64,000 bases of DNA from Brachybacterium alimentarium (lineage in GTDB: Bacteria > Actinomycetota > Actinomycetes > Actinomycetales > Dermabacteraceae), in contig NZ_NRGS01000005.1 in assembly GCF_002332425.1 (NCBI RefSeq), forward strand, positions 1 to 64,000. The letters run 5' to 3'. Each line of letters opens with the position of its first letter. The stretch's first letter is position 1. The notes under the pieces are model-generated. The model was not told the DNA's origin, searched no databases, and saw nothing but the letters and a program-made list of their open reading frames with translations. Made by a program: the position numbers and the translations under genes. Positions 1 through 9,004 of the stretch are shown piece after piece.

Positions 1-46
1 TCGACGCCTTGACATCGCCGTCATCTGCGCCGTTGAAGCGCTTCAT
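1..46 (-). CDS. Start of an unidentified gene, truncated by the window edge
   Basis: An ATG at 46 on the minus strand opens a frame reading MKRFNGADDGDVKAS before the window ends. It is preceded by GGAGG (60-64) and AAAGG (55-59), the latter 8 nt from the ATG, which is good Shine-Dalgarno placement. Only 15 residues are visible, so no family can be named. The gene would run divergently from the HNH gene across an AT-rich spacer. Confidence 0.45.
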   Translation of the reverse strand, partial: MKRFNGADDGDVKAS

Positions 47-107
47 GGGGGTCACCTTTCCTCCCCAGCCCACGTTATCCACAATCTCTACGACATCGAT
101 AAATTGC

Positions 108-136
108 TTGCGAGTAACCACTCGAAACCATAAAAT
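108..136 (+). promoter_or_regulatory. Sigma-70-type promoter of the HNH gene
   Basis: TTGCGA (108-113) and TAAAAT (131-136) are separated by exactly 17 bp, inside an AT-rich patch that stands out from the GC-rich surroundings. Transcription would start near 143, leaving a leader of about 95 nt before the ATG at 239. Confidence 0.6.
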
Positions 137-238
137 GGACGCATAGCAAAAAGGGTGTGGAGGTTCTCGGCGTCGCGTCGTGGGTGCGGCGGAACGAGCG
201 ACCACCGGTTCGACCGTCTCGGGGGAGGGGTGAGTGTC

Positions 239-1859
239 ATGACGCTGCTGGAGCATGAGCCGGGCGAGTCCATGCCGCCGTCCGTCCGGACGTCCCGGAC
301 GTCCCGCACACGCCAGGGGGTCCAGCGTGCCGACGGGGTGGAGCCGCCCCGACCGCGCGTGCAGGCCAGGACGCCTCTTACCGAGAAGTCCCTGCTCAAG
401 CGAGGCGGGCTCAAGTCCGGATCGGCCGACGCGGCAGCGGCGACCCGCCTGATGGGGATGCAGCGCGAGGCCTCGAGAGCACGCGCTCATCTGCTGCGGA
501 CAGTTGCGGACTTCTGGGTGGACAGGGGTGATCCCGACCTCGTCGACGACCGCGAAGAAGCGGATCTCGCGATCGCCATCGCTCTGCGCACCACCACCTC
601 GCGAGCGGCGACGCTGCTGCGTGACGCTCATATCGCGGTGGACGAGATGCCGTTGGTCTTCGGTCGCCTGGCGGCGGGAGATATGCCCGCGGAATGGTTC
701 GACAGACTCCTGAGATCCGTGCGCGAGCTGACGGCATTTCAACGCGGAGAAGTGGACGAGCGAGTATCCGCGTGGGATCTGGCCTCCATTCCTGCACCAC
801 GATTCCTGGAGAGCCTTCGGCTTCTCGTCGCATGGTTCGATGCTGACGGGGCACGCCCTCGTCCGGAAGATATGCGCGACGTCGCTCTCGAGCGCTCCCC
901 ACAGGACGACGGCACCGCCTGCCTGCGCATCACCGGACCGCTCCACGAGATCCTGGGTCTTGCCCGCCGCCTCGACACCAGTGCGCGGGCGGTCCAGGCG
1001 CAGCAGCGTCACGCGCTCGAGGACGGCAGCCCGGTCCCCTTCGACCTCGACGGCGACACGGCCGCTGCGGGGTCTGCGATGTCGCTCGCAGCGATCAGGT
1101 ATGCACTGATCACCCGCACCATGCTCGACACGGCGGGCGTCGAGGTGCCCCGTGAACGCCATCGCATCAACGTGGTCGTGCCGGTGCTGACCCTGATGGG
1201 CCTGGACGACGCGCCGGCGACCTACGACGGTGTGATCCCGCTGCCCGCGGACATGGCCCGACGGCTCGCCGCCGGCGAGGAGGTCTGGCACCGGGTGCTC
1301 ACCGATCCGACGACGGGGGAGTTCCTGCCCCTCCCGGCGGACCAGTACCGTCCCACCGCGGCGATGGTCGAGCACCTCCGTCTCCGAGATCCCGTCTGCG
1401 CAGCGCCCGGATGCACCCGGACCACCAGCTCCGATGCGGAGAACGACCACATCGAGGAGTTCGACCACTCCGACCCACAACGGGGCGGGCCCACCAGCAT
1501 CGAGAACCTTCATCGATTGCACTGGGCGCACCACGATGCCAAGACCAAGGGGCGCACCGATCCCGTGCGCAACCCGGACGGCTCCACCACCTGGACGGTG
1601 GGCACACCCACGCGCGCCGAAGTCACCATCGCTCCCCGCACGGATCTCGTCACTCCCATCATCGCCGCAGCGCTCGCGGACTCCTGGGCGCAATACGAAT
1701 GGACCCTCGAACTCGATGCCCTCGAGCGGATGGGCGAGTTTGAGCGCTTCGAGCGAGAAGCGGGCCCGTACGATCCCGCTCTCGACATCGGCTATTGCGT
1801 CGAACCGGTCTGGGGCACGCCCCCGTGGCACCCGCTACGACGCCGACCCGCCGTTCTGA
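239..1859 (+). CDS. DUF222 / HNH endonuclease-domain protein (13E12-repeat type), probable frameshift at the 3' end
   Basis: A member of the actinobacterial DUF222-plus-HNH family. It has a long helical DUF222 region and a C-terminal HNH module with Cys-x4-Gly-Cys, a DH in NDHIEEF, and a distal HH before KTKG. These proteins are abundant in Micrococcales; their cellular role is not settled. I start it at ATG 239, which has GAGGGG 8 nt upstream; GTG 155 and GTG 230 are in-frame alternatives. The reading frame passes through GTPPWHP and then has no stop for 1.3 kb, running over pheA. Shifting by one base at the CCC of 1831-1833 restores a tail GTPPWHRYDADPPF and a stop at 1857-1859. I therefore annotate the end there, with either a real +1 insertion or an assembly error. 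Confidence 0.8.
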
Positions 1860-1947
1860 ACCAGGAGCGTGCCGGCTTTCTGAGGCAGAAGCACGTCGAC
1901 CTCGTCTCGACCGGATCGGGTTCGGTCGGGGACAGCGTCCGGGCCAG

Positions 1948-1953
1948 TACTGT
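1948..1953 (+). promoter_or_regulatory. -10 box of pheA, probable leaderless start
   Basis: TACTGT lies 8 nt upstream of the pheA ATG at 1962 and no Shine-Dalgarno is visible. The spacing fits a transcript that begins at or next to the start codon. No convincing -35 box was found. Confidence 0.4.
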
Positions 1954-1961
1954 TGGATCCC

Positions 1962-2984
1962 ATGCGGTATGGATTCCTCGGCCCCGAGACCACCTTCACC
2001 CACCAGGCACTCCTGCAGGCCCTCGAGGTCATGCCCCGGGAGTTCACGGACACGGTGGAGCAGGTGCCGTTCGCGGCCGTCGCGACCGCCACCACCGACC
2101 TGCTCGCCGGCGAGATCGACGCGCTCATCGCGCCGATCGAGAACTCCGTCGAGGGCGGGGTCTCCGGCACCCTCGACGTCCTGGCCGCCACGGACTCCAT
2201 CACGATCGTCGCCGAGCAGATCGTGCAGGTCACCTTCGTGCTCGCTGCCCGTGCGGAAACCGCGCTCGAAGACCTCCGGGTCGTCTCCTCCCACCCGCAC
2301 GCGCAGGCCCAGGTGCAGGGCTGGCTGCGCGAGAACGTGCCCGGAGCGAACGTCGCCACCGCGTCATCCACCGCAGCAGCCGCTCGCGACCTCGCGTCGA
2401 TGAGCTCGGAGGAGGCCCACGGCCGCGCCGCCGTCTGCTCCCCGCTGGCCGCCGCGCACTTCGGGCTCACCGTGCTCGCCGAGCAGATCGAGGACAACTC
2501 CGGCGCACAGACCCGATTCGTGCTCGTCACCCGCGAGGGCCGCATCCCTGCGCGCACCGGTGCCGACAAGACCACCCTGGTGGTGCAGCTGCCGCACAAC
2601 CGCTCCGGTGCCCTGCTCGAGACCCTCGAGATGTTCAGCAGCAACGGCGTGAACCTCTCCCGGATCGAATCCCGCCCCATCGGCGATTTCCTGGGCCGAT
2701 ACTCCTTCTCGATCGACGCCGAGGGCCACATCGAGGACCGTCGGGTCGCCGCGTCCCTCCGTGCGCTGCACCGGATCTGCCCCGTCGTGCACTTCCTCGG
2801 GTCGTATCCGCGGATCGACGGGCAGGCCCCGGAGCCTCGCGAGGAGTTCGCCGACGCCACCTACGACCAGGCGCACGCCTGGATCGAGAAGCTCACGGCG
2901 ATGGTGACACCGGCTTCCGAGGTCGAAGGCGCGGGGGCCGGCAGTCCCACGGCGGTCGATGCCCGGCCGGAACCCGACGCCTGA
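1962..2984 (+). CDS. pheA: Prephenate dehydratase
   Basis: Converts prephenate to phenylpyruvate, the committed step of phenylalanine synthesis, in the cytoplasm. The 340-residue protein has an N-terminal catalytic PDT domain (about residues 1-190) opening with MRYGFLGPETTF and containing the conserved Thr-Arg-Phe of GAQTRFVLV. A C-terminal ACT domain (about 200-285) carries the NRSGALLETL and ESRP elements that bind phenylalanine for feedback inhibition. It is monofunctional, with no fused chorismate mutase. I prefer ATG 1962 over TTG 1953 because it matches the family N-terminus. The stop codon abuts the stop of the convergent kinase gene with no spacer. Confidence 0.95.
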   Translation: MRYGFLGPETTFTHQALLQALEVMPREFTDTVEQVPFAAVATATTDLLAGEIDALIAPIENSVEGGVSGTLDVLAATDSITIVAEQIVQVTFVLAARAETALEDLRVVSSHPHAQAQVQGWLRENVPGANVATASSTAAAARDLASMSSEEAHGRAAVCSPLAAAHFGLTVLAEQIEDNSGAQTRFVLVTREGRIPARTGADKTTLVVQLPHNRSGALLETLEMFSSNGVNLSRIESRPIGDFLGRYSFSIDAEGHIEDRRVAASLRALHRICPVVHFLGSYPRIDGQAPEPREEFADATYDQAHAWIEKLTAMVTPASEVEGAGAGSPTAVDARPEPDA

Positions 2985-4190
2985 TCAGGGCTGGGACGGA
3001 TCCGTCCCCGCCGGGGCCCGCAGCCGGAGGGCTCCCGGATCGATGCGCGCGATCAGATGGGTCGCCTCCGCATCGGTATCGCCGTCCAGCTGCACGGGCT
3101 GCGCCTTCGTCGTCGCGACCCGCACCTCGCTGGCCTGGTAGCGCTCCATGGTCGACAGCTTCGTGGCCTGGGCGAACCGGCCGCGGGGGACCAGCTTCGG
3201 CGTGACGACCTCCGTGAGCACCTGGCTGAAGCCGGCAGCGCCCCGCCAGCCCGCCACCACGATCTCGAGGCGACCGTTGTCCGCCGTCGCCCCCGGCATC
3301 AGCACGAAGCCGCCGGGCAGCCGACCCACGTTCCCCAGCAGCACCGTGCGGGCCTTGTGAGCGTGCCGCGTGCCGTCGGGCAGATCGAGCACCACGTCGA
3401 CCGAGCGTCCCAGGATCGTGCGCACGCCGCCGACCACGTAGGCGACCCAGCCCAGGCGCCGCTTCAAGGTCGGATCGGTATGGCCGATCATCTCGGCGTC
3501 GGCCCCGAAGCCAGCGATCACCAGGAAGATCTGCTCGGCGGAGGAGGCTGCCTCGGAGACGGATCCGCCCGTGCGCAGCCATCCCACGTCGATCCGCTTG
3601 TCCTGGCCGGCCATCGCGGCGGTGATCGCGCCCGCCGGATCCTCGAGAGGAATGTCCAGGTTGCGCGCCAGCAGGTTGCCGGTCCCCGAGGGGATGATGC
3701 CCATCAGCGCCTCGCTGCCCGCGAGCACGGACGCCACCAGGCGCACCGTGCCGTCGCCGCCGGCCGCGATCACCAGATCGGCACCGTCCTGGAGCGCCAG
3801 CCGCGCCTGGCCACGGCCCGGATCATCGACCGAGGTCTCGTAGAAGCGGACCTCGGCCCCCTCGAGGCCCCCGACCACCTCGCGCACGCGGCGGCGGAAG
3901 AGTTCGGTGTCGTCGAACTTCGTGGGGTTCAGGACGACACCGACCTTCCGCACCGCGGGCTCGATCCCGGCGCCGGCGTCGGCGGCGTCGCCGCCCGCCG
4001 CGTCGTCGGAGCCGTCGCCCGCGGAGCGCTGCGGCGCCAGTTCGCGTTCGTACCGCTCAGCAGTCTCCCGCAGGGCGGAGATCTCGCGACGATGCCGGGT
4101 CAGGTGACGCAGCACCACCACGAGCAGCACGACGGCCACGACCATGATCACGACCGAGGCGATGCTGAGTGCGAGCAGTGTGTGATCCAT
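2985..4190 (-). CDS. Diacylglycerol kinase-family lipid kinase with N-terminal membrane anchor
   Basis: A 401-residue protein of the DagK/YegS catalytic family, which phosphorylates lipid substrates with ATP. Residues 7-29 form a hydrophobic anchor, followed by a charged, Ala/Asp-rich linker to about residue 80. The kinase domain begins at KVGVVLNPTKF; the nucleotide-binding GGDGT lies at 144-148 and the PSGTGN motif follows in GIIPSGTGNLLARN. The C-terminal part is the usual beta-rich lipid-binding half. The exact substrate (diacylglycerol, a sphingoid base or a mannolipid precursor) cannot be told from sequence. It starts divergently from serS. Confidence 0.85.
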   Translation of the reverse strand: MDHTLLALSIASVVIMVVAVVLLVVVLRHLTRHRREISALRETAERYERELAPQRSAGDGSDDAAGGDAADAGAGIEPAVRKVGVVLNPTKFDDTELFRRRVREVVGGLEGAEVRFYETSVDDPGRGQARLALQDGADLVIAAGGDGTVRLVASVLAGSEALMGIIPSGTGNLLARNLDIPLEDPAGAITAAMAGQDKRIDVGWLRTGGSVSEAASSAEQIFLVIAGFGADAEMIGHTDPTLKRRLGWVAYVVGGVRTILGRSVDVVLDLPDGTRHAHKARTVLLGNVGRLPGGFVLMPGATADNGRLEIVVAGWRGAAGFSQVLTEVVTPKLVPRGRFAQATKLSTMERYQASEVRVATTKAQPVQLDGDTDAEATHLIARIDPGALRLRAPAGTDPSQP

Positions 4191-4196
4191 GAGGTC

Positions 4197-4202
4197 ACAC
4201 TA
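4197..4202 (-). promoter_or_regulatory. -10 box of the lipid kinase gene, leaderless
   Basis: On the minus strand TAGTGT is followed by exactly 6 nt (GACCTC) and then the ATG at 4190. There is no Shine-Dalgarno, so the mRNA probably starts at the ATG. Confidence 0.6.
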
Positions 4203-4240
4203 CTGAGCCTGCCGCCCTCCGGTGACCGCCGCGGCGCAGG

Positions 4241-4246
4241 TACCCT
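4241..4246 (+). promoter_or_regulatory. -10 box of serS, leaderless
   Basis: TACCCT, then 6 nt (GGTGCA), then the serS ATG at 4253. It mirrors the arrangement of the divergent kinase gene 38 bp away, so both genes share a 62-bp intergenic region. Confidence 0.6.
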
Positions 4247-4252
4247 GGTGCA

Positions 4253-5515
4253 ATGATCGATCTGCGGCTCCTGCGCGAGAATCCCGATGCCGTCCGCGAC
4301 GCCCAGAAGGCGCGCCGACGAGACCCCGCCATCGTCGACGCCGTGCTCGCGGCCGACTCCCACTGGCGCGAGGCGACGGGATCCTTCGAATCCGCGCGCG
4401 CCGAGCAGAAGGCCTTCGGCAAGAAGGTCGCGCAGGCGAAGGGCGAGGAGAAGCAGGCGCTGCTGGCTGAGGTCAAGCAGCTCTCCGCCGACGTCAAGCG
4501 TCTCGAGGCGGAAGCCGGAGCGGCCATCGCGGCCCGCGACGCGGCGCTGCGCGCCATCCCGAACCTCTCCGAGGGCGCCCCCGAGGGCCTCGAGGACGAC
4601 TTCGCGCTGCGCGAGACCGTCGGCGAGAACCCGAGCTTCGACTTCGACGTCAAGGACCACCTCGAGATCGCCGAGGGGCTCCGCGCGATCGACATGGCCC
4701 GCGGCGCGAAGGTCTCCGGCGCCCGTTTCTACTTCCTCACCGGCGTCGGCGCCCAGCTCGAGCTCGCGATCCTCAACTCCGCGATCGACCAGGCCACTCA
4801 GGCCGGCTTCACCCCGATGATCACCCCGACCCTGGTGCTGCCGGAGTCGATGGAGGGCACCGGCTTCCTCGGCGAGCACGCGGACGAGGTCTACCACCTG
4901 GACAAGGACGACGACCTGTACCTCGTCGGCACCAGCGAGGTCGCCCTGGCCAGCTACCACAAGAACGAGATCCTCGATCTCGCCGACGGTCCGATCCGCT
5001 ACGCCGGCTGGAGCGCCTGCTACCGCCGCGAGGCCGGCAGCTACGGCAAGGACACCCGCGGCATCATCCGGGTGCACCAGTTCCACAAGGTCGAGATGTT
5101 CAGCTACTGCCGCATCGAGGACTCCTACGAGGAGCACGAGCGCCTGCTTGATCTCGAGCGCCAGATGATGGCCCGCATCGATGTGCCCTACCGGATCATC
5201 GACACCGCTGCCGGCGACCTCGGCACCTCCGCCGCCCGCAAGTACGACTGCGAGGCGTGGATGCCCAGCCAGAACACCTACCGCGAGCTCACCTCCACGT
5301 CGAACACCACCCAGTTCCAGGCGCGTCGGCTGAACATCCGCGAGCGCACGGACGACGGGCTGCGCCCGGTCGCCACCCTCAACGGCACCCTCGGCACCAC
5401 CCGGTTCATCGCCGCGATCCTCGAGAACCACCAGCAGGCCGACGGCTCCGTCGTGGTCCCCGAGGGGCTCCGCCCGTACCTCGGCGGCCGCGAGGTCTTC
5501 GAGGTCGTGTCCTGA
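4253..5515 (+). CDS. serS: Seryl-tRNA synthetase
   Basis: Charges tRNA-Ser with serine; two tRNA-Ser genes lie in this window. The 420-residue class II synthetase has an N-terminal antiparallel coiled coil (about residues 30-100) for the long variable arm of tRNA-Ser. The catalytic core follows, with TSEVALAS, motif 2 in the [14 protein letters not shown] segment and motif 3 near [18 protein letters not shown]. Length and motif order are normal for a bacterial SerRS. The HAD gene begins just downstream. Confidence 0.97.
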   Translation: MIDLRLLRENPDAVRDAQKARRRDPAIVDAVLAADSHWREATGSFESARAEQKAFGKKVAQAKGEEKQALLAEVKQLSADVKRLEAEAGAAIAARDAALRAIPNLSEGAPEGLEDDFALRETVGENPSFDFDVKDHLEIAEGLRAIDMARGAKVSGARFYFLTGVGAQLELAILNSAIDQATQAGFTPMITPTLVLPESMEGTGFLGEHADEVYHLDKDDDLYLVGTSEVALASYHKNEILDLADGPIRYAGWSACYRREAGSYGKDTRGIIRVHQFHKVEMFSYCRIEDSYEEHERLLDLERQMMARIDVPYRIIDTAAGDLGTSAARKYDCEAWMPSQNTYRELTSTSNTTQFQARRLNIRERTDDGLRPVATLNGTLGTTRFIAAILENHQQADGSVVVPEGLRPYLGGREVFEVVS

Positions 5516-5618
5516 CGTGACCCACCTCCCCGGAACCAGCGTCCTGCGCCGTCTGCGCGACCGCCTGCGTCACCGCCGGTTCACCCGGGTGTCAGATGCC
5601 GGTGACAGACTCGGCGGC

Positions 5619-6485
5619 ATGAACCCCACCGCTGAGCTCACCGATCGCGATGCGACCCGCACTCGGCTCGAGGAGCACCTCGTCTCCCTGCCCGGGAATC
5701 GTCTGCTGATCGGGCTCGACGTCGACGGCACGCTGGTCGACCACGACGGTGTGATGTCCCCGCCGATGCGCCGCGTGCTGCAGAAGGCCGCGAACGAGCA
5801 CGTCGTCGTCATCTCGACCGGTCGCTCCCTCGGGGCGACGCTGCCGATCGTCCAGGCCGCAGGCATCACCAGCGGGTACGCCGTCTGCTCCAACGGCGCG
5901 GTCACCCTCGAGCTGGATCCGGAGGCCGACGGCGGCTACCGCATCATCGACACCCGCGTCTTCCAGCCGGGCCACGCCCTGCGCACCCTGCGCGACGTGG
6001 CGCCCGACGCGCACTACGCGGTCGAGAAGGCCGACGGGTCCTTCCACGCCACCACCGGGTTCCAGGACTCGAGCTTCGGTGTGCAGGCGCAGGAGCGACC
6101 GCTGGACGACCTCCTCGAGCTCGAGGCCGTGCGCGTGGTGGTGCACGTCCCCGATCTGACCCCGCAGGAGTTCAGCCGGGTCATCGCGGAATCCGGCGTG
6201 CACGGCGTGGAGTACTCGATCGGGTGGACGGCCTGGCTCGACATGGCCGCCCCCGGCGTCTCCAAGGCCACCGCGCTGGAGACCGTGCGCGAGAGCCTCG
6301 GGGTGCAGCTGGAGCACACCGTCGCCGTCGGCGACGGCTTCAACGACACCGAGATGCTGCAGTGGGCCGGCGTCGGGGTCGCGATGGGCCAGGCGCCGCA
6401 GGGCGTGAAGGATGTCGCGGACATCGTCACCGACTCCGTCTACGAGGACGGCACCGTGCTCGTGCTGCAGACGCTGCTGCGCTGA
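5619..6485 (+). CDS. HAD-superfamily (Cof-type, IIB) phosphatase
   Basis: A 288-residue HAD hydrolase. Motif I is DVDGTLVD, motif II is the STGRS segment, and motif IV is GDGFNDTEML near the C-terminus, with a large C2 cap between them, as in Cof-type sugar-phosphate phosphatases. The substrate is unknown. An in-frame GTG at 5517, one base after the serS stop, would add 34 arginine-rich residues. I prefer ATG 5619 because the family starts near here and a CAGACT -10-like hexamer (5606-5611) sits 7 nt before it. Confidence 0.85.
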   Translation: MNPTAELTDRDATRTRLEEHLVSLPGNRLLIGLDVDGTLVDHDGVMSPPMRRVLQKAANEHVVVISTGRSLGATLPIVQAAGITSGYAVCSNGAVTLELDPEADGGYRIIDTRVFQPGHALRTLRDVAPDAHYAVEKADGSFHATTGFQDSSFGVQAQERPLDDLLELEAVRVVVHVPDLTPQEFSRVIAESGVHGVEYSIGWTAWLDMAAPGVSKATALETVRESLGVQLEHTVAVGDGFNDTEMLQWAGVGVAMGQAPQGVKDVADIVTDSVYEDGTVLVLQTLLR

Positions 6486-6506
6486 GCCGGCTTCGTCGGG
6501 ACCTGT

Positions 6507-7454
6507 TCAGCTCGTCCGCGGCGCGACCTCCAGGATCACCTTGCCCAGGTGCCCTCCCGTCGTGAGCACCTCGTGGGCCGTGGCGGCCTGCTCGAGGGGG
6601 AAGCGCGCATGGACCGGGACCGTCAGGGAGCCGTCCGTCAGCAACGGCCAGGCCAGGGCCTCGGTGGCCTCGAGGATCTCGCGCTTCTCCTCGGTGCGCC
6701 GGGAGCGCAGCGTGGTGCCGATGACCCGAGCCCGCTTGCCCATGAGCATCCCGATCGGCAGCTCGCCGTGCGCACCGCCGAGGGTGCCGATGATGACCAG
6801 ACGGCCGTGCTCCCGCAGCATCCCCACGTTGTCCGTGAGGGCCGGGCCGCCCACGATGTCGAGGATGACGTCGGCGCCGCCGGTCTCGCGCACCGCCTCC
6901 AGGAGGTCGGTGGTGCGACGGTTCCAGGCCATGTCCGCCCCGAGGTCACGCACCTGGTGGACCCCGTCGTCGGAGCCGACGGTGGTGAGCACCCGTGCGC
7001 CGAGGTGCCGCGCCAGCTGGATCGCGACGGTGCCGATGCCGCCCGTGCCGCCATGGATCAGCACGGTCTCGCCCTCCGCGAGAGCGCCCTCGAGCACGAG
7101 GTTGGAGACCACGGTCGCGCACACCTCGATCACGCCGGCCGCGTCGACCAGGTCCAGGCCCTCCGGCACCGGGAGCAGCTGTCCCTCGGGGACCGCGACG
7201 ACCTCGGCGTAGCCGCCACCGGCGAGCAGCGCGAGGACCGGCTCCCCGGTGTCCCGGCGGTGGCCGGAGACCTCCAGGCCGGGAAGCTCGGAGGTGTTCG
7301 GCGGCGGCGGGTACTTGCCGGCCGTCTGGGCGACGTCGGCCCGGTTCACGCCCGCGGCGACCACGTCCACGAGCACCTCGCCGGGTGCGGGGACGGGCTC
7401 GGGGAGCTCGACGAGCTCGAGCTGGTGGTCCTCGGTGATGGCGATCGCGCGCAT
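6507..7454 (-). CDS. Zinc-free medium-chain quinone oxidoreductase (QOR/PIG3-like)
   Basis: A 315-residue NADPH-dependent MDR enzyme related to quinone oxidoreductase and PIG3-type reductases. The catalytic half begins MRAIAITEDHQLELVE and contains AGVNRADV. The Rossmann half carries the dinucleotide motif in IHGGTGGIGTVAIQLA. There are no zinc-ligand cysteines. The ATG sits 2 nt downstream of the stop of the preceding MDR gene, so the two are translationally coupled. Physiological substrate unknown; quinones or enones are typical of the family. Confidence 0.85.
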   Translation of the reverse strand: MRAIAITEDHQLELVELPEPVPAPGEVLVDVVAAGVNRADVAQTAGKYPPPPNTSELPGLEVSGHRRDTGEPVLALLAGGGYAEVVAVPEGQLLPVPEGLDLVDAAGVIEVCATVVSNLVLEGALAEGETVLIHGGTGGIGTVAIQLARHLGARVLTTVGSDDGVHQVRDLGADMAWNRRTTDLLEAVRETGGADVILDIVGGPALTDNVGMLREHGRLVIIGTLGGAHGELPIGMLMGKRARVIGTTLRSRRTEEKREILEATEALAWPLLTDGSLTVPVHARFPLEQAATAHEVLTTGGHLGKVILEVAPRTS

Positions 7455-7456
7455 GG

Positions 7457-8434
7457 TCACTGGGTCACCTCCACGACCGTGCGGCCGCGGACCTCGCCGG
7501 CGAGGATCCGCTCGGCATAGGGGACGGCCTCGGACAGCCCGATGCTGGTCGTCATCGCATCCAGCTGGTCGAGGTCGAGCTCCCGGGCCAGGGCGTCCCA
7601 GGCCCGTTCGCGCAGGGTGAGGGGAGCGTCGACCGAGTTGACGCCGGCGAGCGTCACGCCGCGCAGGATGAACGGGAGCACGGTGGTCGGCAGGTCCGGG
7701 CCCTGCGCGAGGCCGAAGGCGGCGACCGTCCCTCCCCAGGCGGTCTGGGCGAGTGCATTGGCGAGCGTCGTGCTGCCCACGCCGTCGATCACGCCGGCCC
7801 AGCGCTTCGACTGCAGCGGACGTCCGGGCTCCTCGGAGAGCTCGCGACGGTTGATGACGTCGGCCGCACCGAGGGCACGGAGGTACTCCGTGTTCGCCTC
7901 GACCCGACCGGTCGAGGCGACCACCCGGTGGCCGCGCCCCGCGAGCAGTGCGACGGCGACCGAGCCGGCTCCGCCCGAAGCGCCTGTGACCAGGATGTCC
8001 CCGTTGCCGGGCTCGACGCCGCCGTCCTCGAGGCGCAGCACGGCGAGCATCGCCGTGAACCCGGCGGTGCCGATCGCGGCCGCGCGCTCGGGGGAGATCT
8101 CCGCCGGGAGCCGCACCAGGGCGTCGGGCCGCACCCGGGCGCGGGTCGCGAAACCGCCGTGGAGGGACTCGCCGATGCCGTCGCCGTTGAGCACCACCAG
8201 GTCGCCGGCGGAGTACGGCCCGGACTCGGCGGCGGTCACCCGGCCCACGAGGTCGATGCCGGGGATCAGCGGGAAGCTGCGGGCGATGCCCTTGCCGGCG
8301 ATCGCCATCCCGTCCTTGTAGTTGTAGCTCGAGCACAGCACGTCCAGCTCGACATCGCCGGTGAGCAGGGATTCGTCGGCGTCCTCGACGAGGCGGGCGT
8401 CGGCGCCGTCGGACTCGATCAGTATGGCGCGCAT
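7457..8434 (-). CDS. AcuI/YhdH-family acryloyl-CoA reductase-like MDR protein
   Basis: A 325-residue MDR oxidoreductase of the AcuI/YhdH branch, whose characterised members reduce acryloyl-CoA to propionyl-CoA with NADPH. Family markers are SYNYKDGMAI, the PGIDLVG segment, IGTAGFTAML and the cofactor loop VTGASGGAGSVAVAL, with AGVNSVD near the C-terminus. It is the first gene of a two-gene unit with the quinone-oxidoreductase-like gene. No DMSP or acrylate genes are nearby, so a general acryloyl-CoA or enoyl detoxification role is only an inference. Confidence 0.85.
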   Translation of the reverse strand: MRAILIESDGADARLVEDADESLLTGDVELDVLCSSYNYKDGMAIAGKGIARSFPLIPGIDLVGRVTAAESGPYSAGDLVVLNGDGIGESLHGGFATRARVRPDALVRLPAEISPERAAAIGTAGFTAMLAVLRLEDGGVEPGNGDILVTGASGGAGSVAVALLAGRGHRVVASTGRVEANTEYLRALGAADVINRRELSEEPGRPLQSKRWAGVIDGVGSTTLANALAQTAWGGTVAAFGLAQGPDLPTTVLPFILRGVTLAGVNSVDAPLTLRERAWDALARELDLDQLDAMTTSIGLSEAVPYAERILAGEVRGRTVVEVTQ

Positions 8435-8552
8435 GCGGGATGTCCTCTCCCTCGGGGGCGGGTTCGGTCAGCTTAGTTGCCATGGGCCATGACGCTGTCG
8501 ACGCCGGCGTGCGCGGTGGATGCTCCGGATCGGAGCAGGGCCCGGGAAGGGG

Positions 8553-8558
8553 TTGACG
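8553..8558 (+). promoter_or_regulatory. -35 box of the YtrA-type GntR/ABC operon
   Basis: TTGACG lies about 17 bp before the AT-rich stretch that would hold the -10 region. That stretch coincides with the palindrome at 8574-8597, so a bound regulator would block polymerase. Confidence 0.45.
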
Positions 8559-8573
8559 GCTCCTCGGTTCCAT

Positions 8574-8597
8574 GGTTCATTAGTGGAGTAATGAACC
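8574..8597 (+). promoter_or_regulatory. Perfect palindromic operator of the GntR/ABC operon
   Basis: Two 9-bp arms, GGTTCATTA and TAATGAACC, are exact reverse complements separated by 6 bp (GTGGAG). It overlaps the expected -10 region, 48 bp before the GntR start. This fits autoregulation by a YtrA-type GntR repressor. Confidence 0.75.
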
Positions 8598-8644
8598 GAG
8601 CAACCTTTGGAGGCTCGGCCCCGACGATCCGACCTGGAGGCGGT

Positions 8645-9004
8645 GTGCTGGACGAGTCGAAGCCGCTGTTCATCGCCGTTGCGGAACAGATCGAGGAGGG
8701 GATCCTCGATGCCACCTACGTGGAGGACGAGCCCGTGCCGTCGACCAATGAGCTCGCCGCCTTCCTCCGCATCAACCCCGCCACCGCCGGCAAGGGCCTG
8801 AACCGTCTGGTCGACGCCGGCGTGCTGGTCAAGCGGCGCGGTGTCGGGATGTTCGTCGCCCCCGGCGCGGTCGAGCTGCTCCGCAGACGGCGACGCGAGG
8901 CCTTCACCCGGACCTATCTCGTCCCGTTGCTGCGCGAAGCCGCTCGGCTGGACATCCCGCCCCACGAACTCGTCCAGATGATCACGAAGGAGGCGTCCCG
9001 ATGA
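8645..9004 (+). CDS. YtrA-subfamily GntR transcriptional regulator
   Basis: A 119-residue repressor with an N-terminal winged helix (DESKPLFIAVAEQIEEGI, then PSTNELAAFLRINPATAGKG) and a short C-terminal dimerisation tail, the layout of the YtrA subfamily that controls ABC transporters. I chose GTG 8645 because the family begins at LDESKPLF and GGAGG ends 4 nt upstream. An ATG at 8591 inside the palindrome is in frame but would add 18 unconserved residues. Its stop overlaps the next gene's start as ATGA. Confidence 0.9.
   Translation: MLDESKPLFIAVAEQIEEGILDATYVEDEPVPSTNELAAFLRINPATAGKGLNRLVDAGVLVKRRGVGMFVAPGAVELLRRRRREAFTRTYLVPLLREAARLDIPPHELVQMITKEASR

Noticed and set aside
1860-3205. Continuation of the HNH reading frame to 3205 as a 1016-residue protein
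   Set aside because: The extra part is Arg/Pro/Gly-rich out-of-frame translation of pheA; a one-base shift gives a natural end at 1859.
4148-5431. A 427-residue minus-strand frame opposite serS
   Set aside because: Val/Leu/Glu/Gly-rich mirror of serS codons; no domain, and serS itself is certain.
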